DNA of 36,173 nt from Candidatus Aminicenans sakinawicola JGI OTU-1 (GCA_000493965.1 AWNV01000030.1:1-36173); one strand, 5' to 3'; positions 23,102 to 31,340 are shown, counted from the stretch's first letter. The notes: generated from the sequence alone by a model not told the origin. Translations and numbers: made by a program.

Positions 23102-25453
23102 ATGATAGTATCAGATAAAGCAAATCAAATAGGCGAATCTCCCACTCTAAAGGTAACGGCTAAAGCAAAGGCCATGAAGGCTTCAGGTGTCGATGTTATA
23201 GACCTGAGTGTAGGCGAGCCGGATTTCCCTACACCCGAGAATGTGAAATCAGCCGGGATAAAAGCCATAGAGGAAAACTTTACAAAGTATACCCAGGTTG
23301 ATGGAATCCCACCGTTAAAAGAAGCAATCATAAGCAGGATGAAGCAAGATCTGGGCCTGACATATGAAAAAAATGAACTCATTGTCTCCTCTGGCGCAAA
23401 GAGTGCCCTCTATCATCTTATGCTTGCCCTGGTAAACGAAGGCGATGAAGTCATCATTCCCTCTCCTTACTGGGTTACTTATCCGCATGCTGTTTCGCTT
23501 GCAAAGGGGAAAGCAGTAATCATTCCAACCAAAGAAGAAAACGGCTTTCTGCTTACTCCGGAGCAGTTGGAATCAGCTATCTCTCCTGCAACAAAAGCCG
23601 TTCTTTTGAACAACCCTTCCAACCCCACAGGAGCTGCATATCAAAAACATGACCTTGAAGCTCTTGCAGACATTGTTCTGGAAGAAAATATCTACGTTAT
23701 TGCAGACGAAATATACGAAAAACTTATCTTCGACGACTTTCACTTTGTGAGTTTTGCATCTCTTGGAGAAGACATAAAAAAGAAAATAGTTATTATCAAC
23801 GGGGTTTCAAAGGCCTATTCAATGACCGGATGGCGGATAGGCTATGCGGCAGGCCCTTCAGAAATCATAAGTGCAATGGCCAGGATTCAGAGCCACACGA
23901 CATCCAATGCCTGCTCGATTTCCCAAAAGGCAAGCCTGGAAGCACTCAGCGGACCCCAGTATGAAATTTCAAAAATGGTTTCAGAATTCCAGAGGCGAAG
24001 GAATTACGGCTTGATGAGACTCCAATCTATTCCTAATATTTCCTGTTCTAAGCCAAAAGGAGCTTTCTATCTTTTCCCCAATGTTTCTTCTTGCTACGAA
24101 AAAGAATTCAATAATGTCCTGATCCGCAACTCCTACGGCCTTGCGTATTACTTACTAAAAGAAGCCAAAGTCGCAGTCGTTCCTGGAGATGCTTTTGGCA
24201 ATGATGATTATATCCGCATATCCTATGCAACATCCATGGAAAACCTTGAAAAGGGCATGAACAGAATCATTGAAGCTTTATCCCGCCTGAAGACAGCCAA
24301 AAGGGTCAAGCGTATTCGCTTAAACAATACTCAAACCAGGATAAAAAAATCCGTCCCTATCGATTCCTCTATATCCGTACAGATGAGAGATGCACTTACA
24401 TCTGAAATGGAAACACATATCGGTTATGAGAACTATTTTGAGTGGAATGCAAACATTAACGGAGTCATTGTGCAACTGCGTACAAATGTATCCCACCTGT
24501 ATGATTTCTGGGTTGAGAACTGGTATCCAGCCCAGCTTGAAGCAGACCTGGAACCCCATGGCATTATTTACGCTATAGACGGGATATCAGGGAGAGAACC
24601 GCGCTCTTTTTACAATTCTGAGACTAAAACAGGCATACTTGTTAACACAGATAACTACGGGCCGTTACGCAGCCTCGCTCTCGGTCTTGTTGCGGATGTC
24701 TCTGAAAGGCTTTTCAAGGTTCATACGATACGGGGGATGTCTGCAGACATGGAAGGAGATGGCTTGATTCTTGTCGGACCAAAAGGAACCAAGAAAACCG
24801 AACTGTTTTTATCCCTGCTTCAGGATAAGAGATTCCGTCTGCATGCTAACGACATTGTTTTTGTCCGTTTTTCAGGAGTAACAGCGCTGGCTGATTCTTC
24901 TGAAAGAAAATTTTATATGCCTACAAACACAGTGCAATCCCTTCCCAAATTGGCATCTCTATTTGACAACAGCAAATGTGAAAATGTTATTACACGAAAA
25001 GAAGACTGTCAAAACGATAAGTGCCTGCAGCTCGATGACTGCAGACTCGACAGGGGTTCCCCATTTTGCTACGAGGCAGCAAAAAACTCCTATTCAATGC
25101 TTGACCCCTACTGGATCGAAGGCCCGGCAAAACACGTAAAACGTACGGTTCTCCGGTGGATATTTATCCTTCGCTGTGATACGGTCTCTCCACCTTTTGT
25201 AAAGATGGACCCCGAAGACGCTTTGCGCACTCTTGAGTATGGTGAAAGCATTGGAATCAAGAAAGACATCAGCGCATCCAAAAGCCAACCATATTACAAC
25301 CCGCATCTTCTGGTGACAACTGGAGAGCGAATGGAATTTCAAAAGAATTTCTTCAGGCGCCTTCTCGAAAATATACCCTGCTATTTATTCAACAGCGGAG
25401 CAGCTTCAGCAGAGGATATAAAGCGCATAGTGTCGGGAGAAGATAAGACTTAA
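23102..25453 (+). CDS. Fusion: class I aspartate-type aminotransferase + degenerate HPrK/PEPCK-like P-loop domain
   Basis: I start at ATG 23102 (783 residues), which gives the usual N-terminus of these transaminases; GAGAAAG lies upstream. Residues 1-395 are a complete class I PLP aminotransferase resembling AspAT: SVGEPDFPTP, NNPSNPTG (171-178), ADEIYE (201-206), SKAYSMTGWRIGY with Schiff-base K237, and YIRISYA with R372 for the substrate carboxylate. The remaining 385 residues do not belong to that fold. They contain LILVGPKGTKKTE, a Walker-A-like loop at 559-567 with the Gly of GKT replaced by Lys, then LHANDIVFVRF and five cysteines near 640-672. HPr-kinase/PEPCK-type ancestry is my inference. 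The reading frame is uninterrupted, so this is a true fusion. A PEPCK homologue follows 34 bases later. Confidence 0.82.
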   Translation: MIVSDKANQIGESPTLKVTAKAKAMKASGVDVIDLSVGEPDFPTPENVKSAGIKAIEENFTKYTQVDGIPPLKEAIISRMKQDLGLTYEKNELIVSSGAKSALYHLMLALVNEGDEVIIPSPYWVTYPHAVSLAKGKAVIIPTKEENGFLLTPEQLESAISPATKAVLLNNPSNPTGAAYQKHDLEALADIVLEENIYVIADEIYEKLIFDDFHFVSFASLGEDIKKKIVIINGVSKAYSMTGWRIGYAAGPSEIISAMARIQSHTTSNACSISQKASLEALSGPQYEISKMVSEFQRRRNYGLMRLQSIPNISCSKPKGAFYLFPNVSSCYEKEFNNVLIRNSYGLAYYLLKEAKVAVVPGDAFGNDDYIRISYATSMENLEKGMNRIIEALSRLKTAKRVKRIRLNNTQTRIKKSVPIDSSISVQMRDALTSEMETHIGYENYFEWNANINGVIVQLRTNVSHLYDFWVENWYPAQLEADLEPHGIIYAIDGISGREPRSFYNSETKTGILVNTDNYGPLRSLALGLVADVSERLFKVHTIRGMSADMEGDGLILVGPKGTKKTELFLSLLQDKRFRLHANDIVFVRFSGVTALADSSERKFYMPTNTVQSLPKLASLFDNSKCENVITRKEDCQNDKCLQLDDCRLDRGSPFCYEAAKNSYSMLDPYWIEGPAKHVKRTVLRWIFILRCDTVSPPFVKMDPEDALRTLEYGESIGIKKDISASKSQPYYNPHLLVTTGERMEFQKNFFRRLLENIPCYLFNSGAASAEDIKRIVSGEDKT

Positions 25454-25487
25454 GGCTAAATCCAATATATATTAATGGCATATTGAA

Positions 25488-27317
25488 ATGGACAAAAGCA
25501 TTTATAACCAGGAAGCATATAAAAAATTTTCAGAGGAACTTCAGAGAGTTTTAAAAGGTCCCAATATAAAGACAGTAGATTTAAAATGGCTTGAACCTCG
25601 GGCAAAAGAAACAGGGATTAAAACAAAATACGGGTCTTATGGATGGAGATCAGCCATATCAAGCCGGATCGCTCCCAAAACAGTCTATCTCGGCAGGGAA
25701 GCAGTAAGGCTTACGCGGCCGACTCCAGTTCACGAATCCATAATCGCCAACGCTCCAGAAGAACTGGATAAAGTCCTCCACCTGCTTCGGACGCTTCCTT
25801 TCTATCATATAAGGAGGCAGATGGGAGAAAACGACTCATTCAACCCAATGTGTAATCTCTATGTCTCTGATGCAGACCTTATCAACAGACGGATCGGGCT
25901 CATGTGGGGGACAACCATGTTTAAGCCTGGAAAACGGCCTGGGCCTGAATTTACAATGATCCACATTCCAGAAGAGCATCCTCTCCGTCAGCAAATACTT
26001 GCTATACCGGAATACAGGATCAATATCGCTCTCGGAACAGACTATTTGGGGGAGGATAAAAAAGGATTCCTCCGCCTGGCAATGTGGATGGCCGATGAGC
26101 AGGGGATGATAGGTCTCCATTCAGGAACTAAGATTGTTACGGTCAGAGATGTCAACAATAAACTTAAAACCTACGGCGTTTTTCTTTTCGGATTGACTGC
26201 AACAGGAAAATCCACCTGGTCCTGCCACCAACTCGGACTCGATTATGGAAAAGGAGAAAAAACATTAGTCACTCAAGACGATATATGTTTCCTTAGAAAA
26301 GATGGCTCAGCCTTTGGATCAGAAAACAATTTCTTTGTAAAAACAGATGTCGAACAAGAATACCAGGAAGCAATGTACAATGCCTTAATCGATAAAACCG
26401 CTCTCTTTGAGAACGTCATGATCAAATCCAACGGAAATGTAGATTTTCTGGATGAAAGCCTAACGGCAAACGGAAGAGCCGTTCTTCAGCGCAACAAACT
26501 CAAAGTCAACATAAAAGGCAAAATGGTAGGCATCTTCTCTAAAACCATAAACCTCCCGCCGCTGGAAGAACTGGATGGGATTGTATTTGCCTTTATCACG
26601 CGGAGGAACACCATAATGAACTTTGCCCAGGAACTAACTCCTGAACAGGCAGTTCTTGCATACCTATGGGGGGAAAGCACCCACAGTTTTGCCAGTCAGC
26701 CTCTCAAGGCTGGAGAATCCGTACGTATCGTCGGAACAGATCCTTTCATAGTCGGTTCCAGGGCCAGAAAAGTCAACCGTTTCTACGATATCATAATGAC
26801 TCTTGCCAGCAATTATCCGGGAAAAGTCAAATTCATGCAGTACAACACAGGAGGAATGGGAGAGATCATTGAGACCTCTGAGGAGAACGGAAAAGAGAAA
26901 AAGAGGCTTGTCCGTAAGGTCGCCCGTGTTCCGATCAGCCTCATGTCCCAAATTCAAAGAGGCGACCTGCGCGGAACTAACTCCTATGAAAAAGGAAGAC
27001 TCGGTACAAAAGAAATCAAGCTTGCCGAAGGAAAAAGTCTTGATGAATGGAATGTCAACAAATTCTATTCTGAAGAGCAAATCCAGAATTATATCAAGGA
27101 CCTTGTCGAAGGAAGAAGAAAATTCACAGAAGAAGTATCAGAGGAAGGGCTTCGGAACGAAGTTCTCTATGCTGCAGAGCGCTCCTTCCGTATAGATAAA
27201 AGCACAAAAAAAACGAGTATTTCTGTGCCCGAAATGGGTTCTGCAGGGGAGGAAATATTCTCATACAGGGAATCCAAATCACGACCGCGGCGTGCCGGAT
27301 TCTGGCGGAGCCGTTAA
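25488..27317 (+). CDS. Divergent ATP-type phosphoenolpyruvate carboxykinase homologue
   Basis: ATP-PEPCK converts oxaloacetate and ATP to PEP, CO2 and ADP. This 609-residue protein keeps the core residues: Y186, K191 and K192 in GTDYLGEDKKG, H211 in GLHSGTK, the kinase loop GLTATGKSTW (235-244), D264-D265 in TQDDICF, the FENV...DF region, and R330 in NGRAV. The normal N-terminal substrate loop GRSPKDK is not visible, although RLTRPTP at 74-80 may replace it. The protein is longer than E. coli PckA (540) and has a basic tail. A divergent PEPCK or a kinase of the same fold are both possible. No strong ribosome site precedes ATG 25488. Its 3' end overlaps that of gmhA by four bases. Confidence 0.78.
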   Translation: MDKSIYNQEAYKKFSEELQRVLKGPNIKTVDLKWLEPRAKETGIKTKYGSYGWRSAISSRIAPKTVYLGREAVRLTRPTPVHESIIANAPEELDKVLHLLRTLPFYHIRRQMGENDSFNPMCNLYVSDADLINRRIGLMWGTTMFKPGKRPGPEFTMIHIPEEHPLRQQILAIPEYRINIALGTDYLGEDKKGFLRLAMWMADEQGMIGLHSGTKIVTVRDVNNKLKTYGVFLFGLTATGKSTWSCHQLGLDYGKGEKTLVTQDDICFLRKDGSAFGSENNFFVKTDVEQEYQEAMYNALIDKTALFENVMIKSNGNVDFLDESLTANGRAVLQRNKLKVNIKGKMVGIFSKTINLPPLEELDGIVFAFITRRNTIMNFAQELTPEQAVLAYLWGESTHSFASQPLKAGESVRIVGTDPFIVGSRARKVNRFYDIIMTLASNYPGKVKFMQYNTGGMGEIIETSEENGKEKKRLVRKVARVPISLMSQIQRGDLRGTNSYEKGRLGTKEIKLAEGKSLDEWNVNKFYSEEQIQNYIKDLVEGRRKFTEEVSEEGLRNEVLYAAERSFRIDKSTKKTSISVPEMGSAGEEIFSYRESKSRPRRAGFWRSR

Positions 27318-27874
27318 CTTAAATCTTCTTCTATTTTCTGGGCTAAGAGATGAAGCAGAATGAGATGTATTTCCTGAATCCGTGGGGTTTCCTCGGAAGG
27401 CACATCAATAAGAAAATCAGGAAGAGAGGCGAGGTTGCCTCCTCCCTCTCCAGTAAAAGCAGCGGTTAGCAATCCTCTCTTTTTAGCTGTTTTAATGGCC
27501 TCAATTATGTTTGGCGAATTTCCACTTGTCGAAAGCCCGATAGCAATATCGCCTTTAGTTCCAAGCGCTTCTATTTGGCGGCTGAATACATAATCGAAAG
27601 AGGAGTCATTGGCGATAGAAGTCAGGGCAGACGTATCTGTTGTCAATGAGATTGCGCAAATTGCAGGCCTGTCTATTAAAAACTTGTTTACAAGTTCTGC
27701 ACAAAAATGCTGTGCCTGGGCTGCGCTCCCACCATTTCCAAAAACAAGAATCTTACGGCCTGCTTTCAAACTTTCACACATTCTATCGGCCAGTCTTTGA
27801 AAAAGATCTCCCTTATTTTTGGAAAATTCCTCCATTATATATGACAGGTTTTTAATTATATTTTGACAGCGCAC
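27314..27874 (-). CDS. gmhA: Phosphoheptose isomerase (SIS domain)
   Basis: GmhA isomerises sedoheptulose 7-phosphate to D-glycero-D-manno-heptose 7-phosphate, the first step towards ADP-heptose for lipopolysaccharide. I choose the GTG at 27874, which has AAAGGAG five bases upstream, over the TTG at 27892; this gives 186 residues, normal for GmhA. SIS motifs are LVFGNGGSAAQAQHFCAELV, LTTDTSALTSIANDSSFDYVF, GLSTSGNSPNI and the C-terminal EIHLILLH with the catalytic-type histidine. No other heptose genes (hldE, gmhB) are adjacent. It converges on, and overlaps, the PEPCK-like gene. Confidence 0.93.
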   Translation of the reverse strand: MRCQNIIKNLSYIMEEFSKNKGDLFQRLADRMCESLKAGRKILVFGNGGSAAQAQHFCAELVNKFLIDRPAICAISLTTDTSALTSIANDSSFDYVFSRQIEALGTKGDIAIGLSTSGNSPNIIEAIKTAKKRGLLTAAFTGEGGGNLASLPDFLIDVPSEETPRIQEIHLILLHLLAQKIEEDLS

Positions 27875-28002
27875 TTTTTCTCCTTTCTGCAATTATAGCA
27901 TTTTACCATTGTCATTTACTATCCAGAATTATTCAGGAGTTCCCCAAGTTTTTTATCTCGTGTATTCTGCTGGATCAGGGCAGCTGCTTCTATGAAATAA
28001 TT

Positions 28003-28701
28003 TCATTCATTTAGCCCTGACAGGATAGTGGTTTTAACCTTGCTTAGAAGAACAGGGATTGAATCCCGGTCCATTCCTCGAACAGAAACAGGAGGATAGA
28101 AAGCGACTCTGATTTTTCCTCTTTTAATAAAAAAGCTTCCCTTTGGCATTAGCTCGTAAGTGCCTGTTATGGTTACAGGTACAATCGGTGCCCTGCTGTT
28201 AACAGCAAGAAAAAAACCGCCGCGCCTGAACTTCTGGAGCTTCCCGTTCGGGCTCCGTGTTCCTTCCGGGAAAATGAGGAACGAATATCCTTTTTCCTTC
28301 ATAAGTTTTGTGGCCTTTTCTATGCTTTCTTTGCCTCCTCTTTTACCTCTGCGGTCCACGCTTACGAAATTTACGTGCCTCATGACTTGACCAATAACAG
28401 GAATCCTGAAGACTTCTTTTTTCAGGATGACTCTCACTGGTTGGGGAATAAGCATCAGCATTATGGGCCCGTCCAGAATACTCAGGTGGTTGGGCATGAA
28501 AATATAGAATTTTTTCTTGTCTATATTCTCCAGTCCGCAGACTTCAAGACGAACACCCAGTATCTTCTGCCCGAACTTGAGGACTCCCTTGGTTATCCAG
28601 AAAAAGGGCAGTTTCAATCTTAAAAGATATAGGATAATTAAAACAGGAATTACAAGAATAATTATTACGACATAAACAAGAAGAAGAACAATTGTCCTCA
28701 T
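28003..28701 (-). CDS. plsC: 1-acyl-sn-glycerol-3-phosphate acyltransferase (PlsC family)
   Basis: The enzyme acylates lysophosphatidic acid to phosphatidic acid at the inner membrane. The 232-residue protein has an N-terminal hydrophobic segment (about 3-28), then the catalytic NHLSILDGP (the NHx4D motif), the phosphate-binding FPEGTRSPNGKLQKFRRG and IVPVTITGTYELMP. Length and block order are normal. No good Shine-Dalgarno is visible before ATG 28701, though TATAAT occurs about 15 bases upstream on the minus strand. It lies back-to-back with the mazF remnant, whose missing N-terminus would have lain across this gene's 5' end. Confidence 0.93.
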   Translation of the reverse strand: MRTIVLLLVYVVIIILVIPVLIILYLLRLKLPFFWITKGVLKFGQKILGVRLEVCGLENIDKKKFYIFMPNHLSILDGPIMLMLIPQPVRVILKKEVFRIPVIGQVMRHVNFVSVDRRGKRGGKESIEKATKLMKEKGYSFLIFPEGTRSPNGKLQKFRRGGFFLAVNSRAPIVPVTITGTYELMPKGSFFIKRGKIRVAFYPPVSVRGMDRDSIPVLLSKVKTTILSGLNE

Positions 28702-28741
28702 TTTAATGTTCTAGGATTATAGCATAAATATGCGTTAAAAA

Positions 28742-29029
28742 AAGAAAAAGACAAGACCTTGTTTAGTAATTCAAAATGATACAGGAAATAAATTTTCTCT
28801 TCTGACAATCATCGCGGTTATAACCAGTCAAAAGGAAATTGATAAGCAATATCCTACAGATGTTTGGATTGATAAAGGAGAGGGGGGATTAAATTATTCA
28901 AGCATCATTCAATGTGATCAAATAAGAACAATCGATAAGAAGAGAACAATAAAAAAATTTGGCCATTTGGATATTTCAATGATGAAAAAAGTGGACAAAG
29001 CCTTGAAAATTAGTCTGGATTTAAACTAA
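28742..29029 (+). pseudogene. mazF: N-terminally truncated MazF/PemK-type toxin remnant
   Basis: Reading from 28742 to TAA at 29027-29029 gives 95 codons that match the MazF endoribonuclease without its first 25 or so residues. Recognisable parts are TRPCLVIQNDTGNKFS, then TIIAVITSQ, the QCDQIRTIDKKRT core and the tail VDKALKISLDLN. An in-frame TAA at 28736-28738 closes the upstream side, and no ATG, GTG or TTG start exists before residue 80. The GDIYWADLDP-type opening of the toxin and any mazE antitoxin are absent. I conclude it is an inactive relic. This explains most of the 428-base gap between plsC and the pilin gene. Confidence 0.85.
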
Positions 29030-29072
29030 TATCCTGAAAAATTTTATATAAAAATAGAACCGTCCCCTTTAT

Positions 29073-29105
29073 AAAAAAAAAGGGCGGCAAAAAATGCCGC
29101 CCCTT
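29073..29105 (-). terminator. Strong intrinsic terminator of the pilin gene
   Basis: On the minus strand an eight-base GC-rich stem GGGCGGCA/TGCCGCCC (plus-strand arms 29082-29089 and 29095-29102) has a five-base loop and is followed by nine U residues (plus-strand A 29073-29081). It begins about 25 bases after the pilin stop codon. There is no comparable T-tract in the plus direction. Confidence 0.92.
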
Positions 29106-29129
29106 AAAAATCCTTTAACAAATGCTACA

Positions 29130-29687
29130 TCAAACACCACCAGCTCTTGTTATAGGACCAACAATCCATGCACCGTTCCATGTAGCCAGGTCTTTATTGA
29201 AATCTGCCATGCTGCTTACTATATAAAACCCACTTGTCGGATCAGCTGCAGTGTAGTATGGGCCGGGGCCATCTGCACCATCACGCCCTTTAGAGCCAAC
29301 CACAAAGTCATCTGTCCCTGGTGCTGGAGTTGCAGGAATTCCCCACTTACTTGCTACATTTGCCGCGCAAAAAACATAAAAATCATTTCCCCACTGATCA
29401 TTCACAGGAAGCGACTTGACATAGAATGGACATATGGCAGTATAGAAACTGTCAGCAACAGTGTAAACACCATTCTGAGCGGTTGTGGAAGTTGGGGCGA
29501 CACCGTTGTCGGTGACATAATCCATACATGCCGTTGTGATCGTCATGATGTCCTTCATGGTTCCTTTCTGCTTGGCTTTCTGTAAGGCGGACATTGCGTT
29601 GGGGATGAGAAGTGCTGCAAGAATTCCAATTATGGCTACAACGATGAGCAGTTCGATAAGTGTAAAACCTTTAGATTTTTTAAACAT
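29130..29687 (-). CDS. Type IV pilin / GspG-like prepilin
   Basis: The 185-residue protein starts MFKKSKG, then FTLIELLIVVAIIGILAALL. Prepilin peptidase would cut after G7, leaving Phe1 and the conserved Glu5 before the hydrophobic helix. The globular part contains DQWGNDFYVF and DDFVVGSKGRDGADG, features of GspG-like pseudopilins with a calcium-binding-type loop, and three cysteines. The pil genes around it favour a type IV pilus subunit over a type II secretion pseudopilin, although the GspG-like body leaves the latter open. GGAGG lies six bases before ATG. It has its own sigma-54 promoter and terminator, and should be made in large amounts. Confidence 0.92.
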   Translation of the reverse strand: MFKKSKGFTLIELLIVVAIIGILAALLIPNAMSALQKAKQKGTMKDIMTITTACMDYVTDNGVAPTSTTAQNGVYTVADSFYTAICPFYVKSLPVNDQWGNDFYVFCAANVASKWGIPATPAPGTDDFVVGSKGRDGADGPGPYYTAADPTSGFYIVSSMADFNKDLATWNGAWIVGPITRAGGV

Positions 29688-29770
29688 TTAAAACCTCCAA
29701 TTTTTTCCCGGCGATTTTTTCTCTTTCACCGGAAATTTATTTTCATGATTTTTCATGATATCAATATTAC

Positions 29771-29786
29771 AGCAATTTCCGTGCCA
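29771..29786 (-). promoter_or_regulatory. Sigma-54 (-24/-12) promoter of the pilin gene
   Basis: The minus strand reads TGGCACG-N4-TTGCT (29786 down to 29771), a full match to the sigma-54 consensus TGGCACG-N4-TTGCW. Transcription would start near 29760, giving a leader of about 70 bases. The -24 element also forms one arm of GTGCCA-AGCA-TGGCAC (29781-29796). The response regulator encoded just upstream is of the sigma-54-activating type. Confidence 0.9.
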
Positions 29787-29858
29787 AGCATGGCACATTG
29801 TAACATGTTGAATATAAGCAAGTTATATATTTTACGCCCGTGGATTCTTTTAGAAAGT

Positions 29859-29883
29859 GACATTATTTGTCGTTCTGCTGACA
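29859..29883. promoter_or_regulatory. Candidate PilR enhancer half-sites
   Basis: GACA (29859-29862), TGTC (29868-29871) and TGACA (29879-29883) lie about 100-125 bases upstream of the predicted sigma-54 start, the usual distance for an enhancer-binding activator. TGTC-containing elements are known for Pseudomonas PilR. Such short motifs also arise by chance. Confidence 0.35.
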
Positions 29884-29924
29884 ATTATTTGCATTAATGG
29901 AAGAAAACCATATCCCCTGAATTC

Positions 29925-31331
29925 TCAGCGCTCTTTAATTTCTTTCTCTATGTTGTTATCTTCATTAAAAGACTTCAGTCCGTATTTGTCGATCATATAT
30001 CTTAAAGAACGGTAATTTATTCCTAATAGAGAAGAGGTTTCCTTGAGATTTCCGCCGGTGCTCTTGAGAGCATGTCTGATGTAGTTGGAGGAGATCTCGT
30101 CCAGGGTTTTATTCAGGTTAAACTCAGGCTGGGATAGAAAATCTGTCTCTATATGGCTCTTTGGAGAAAGGAGTTCATCCGGAAGACTTCCTTGAGTAAT
30201 GGTTTCTCTTTCTTCGATAACAACAGTTCTTTCGATTACATTTTCCAGCTCCCTGATATTCCCCGGCCAGGGATAAGATTCAAAGACCTTTATCACTTCG
30301 GGAGCAACTCTTTTCTTCCTTTTTTCCATCTTCTGGCAGTATTTCTGGATAAAATGAGACACAAGATAAGGAATATCTTCCTTTCGCTTCCTTAATGGCG
30401 GCATCTCGAGAGAGAGGACATTAAGGCGGTAAAACAGGTCTTCCCGGAATTTTCCTTCTTTTATATTCTTTTTTAAATCCTGATTCGTTGCCGCAATTAT
30501 TCGAACATCCACGGAAATTTCATCCGTTCCTCCCACTCTTCTGATTTTCTTCTCCTGAAGAGCCCTGAGGAGCTTAACTTGTGTCCAGGGAGTCATCTCT
30601 CCGATCTCATCCAAAAATAGAGTCCCGTGGTCTGCTACCTCAAACATTCCTTTCTTATTTGCAATCGCTCCTGTGAAAGAGCCTTTTACATGGCCGAACA
30701 GCTCGCTTTCGAGCAAGCCCTCGGGTAAAGCCCCGCAGTTTATGGTAACAAAAGGTTTTTCCACGCGCAGACTCTTGGAGTGAATGGCGCGTGCTGCTAT
30801 TTCTTTTCCTGTCCCGCTTTCTCCTGTGATAAGAACCGTTGAATCGGTACGTGCTATTCTCTCAATCAGCCCGAATATTTCATTCATTATCCTGCTTTCT
30901 CCAATTATATTCTCGAAACCGAATCTTTCTTTGAGCTGTTCTTTTAGAAGAATATTCTCCTGCTTCAACCTTTTCTTTTCCAGGCCCTGGGCAATGATGA
31001 TTTTCAGCTCTTCTATATCGAAAGGTTTGACAACATAATCTGTTGCCCCTTCTTTAAGCGCTTCTACGGCCTGTCTGATAGTGCCGAAAGCTGTGATCAT
31101 GACAACAGGAACATCAGGTCTTTTTTCCCTGACATGCATTAATATTTCCATTCCGCTTATTTGGGGAAGTTTTATATCAGAAAGAACGATATCAAAGTCT
31201 TCTCTATCGATATATTCAAGAGCTTTGCTGGCTGAAAAGAATGTTTCTACCTGATATCCCTCTTTTTTGAATACGACATTTAAAAGGTCAAGGATGCTCT
31301 TTTCATCGTCTATAATCAGTATTTTTTCCAT
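29925..31331 (-). CDS. pilR: Sigma-54-dependent response regulator (PilR/NtrC family)
   Basis: The 468-residue protein has three domains. The receiver (1-120) has acidic D9-D10, phosphorylatable D52 in VLSDIKLP and K102 in VVKPF. The AAA+ ATPase (about 140-380) has Walker A GESGTGKE at 170-177, the sigma-54-contacting loop GSFTGA at 217-222 (a common variant of GAFTGA) and TLFLDEIGEM as Walker B. The C-terminal Fis-type helix-turn-helix contains LKETSSLLGINYRSLRYMI. PilR is assigned from the pilS partner directly upstream and the pilin gene with a sigma-54 promoter just downstream. All key residues are present. Confidence 0.93.
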   Translation of the reverse strand: MEKILIIDDEKSILDLLNVVFKKEGYQVETFFSASKALEYIDREDFDIVLSDIKLPQISGMEILMHVREKRPDVPVVMITAFGTIRQAVEALKEGATDYVVKPFDIEELKIIIAQGLEKKRLKQENILLKEQLKERFGFENIIGESRIMNEIFGLIERIARTDSTVLITGESGTGKEIAARAIHSKSLRVEKPFVTINCGALPEGLLESELFGHVKGSFTGAIANKKGMFEVADHGTLFLDEIGEMTPWTQVKLLRALQEKKIRRVGGTDEISVDVRIIAATNQDLKKNIKEGKFREDLFYRLNVLSLEMPPLRKRKEDIPYLVSHFIQKYCQKMEKRKKRVAPEVIKVFESYPWPGNIRELENVIERTVVIEERETITQGSLPDELLSPKSHIETDFLSQPEFNLNKTLDEISSNYIRHALKSTGGNLKETSSLLGINYRSLRYMIDKYGLKSFNEDNNIEKEIKER

Positions 31332-31340
31332 TTTTTTTAC

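Noticed and set aside
27893..28002. Gap between gmhA and plsC examined for a terminator or promoter.
   Set aside because: A minus-strand TATAAT at 27892-27897 lacks a correctly spaced -35 and would put the start on top of the gmhA ribosome site. No hairpin with U-tract was seen.
29094..29585. Open frame of 163 codons on the plus strand opposite the pilin gene.
   Set aside because: It is a cysteine-rich antisense shadow of the clearly recognisable pilin with no family resemblance, and it begins inside the terminator hairpin.
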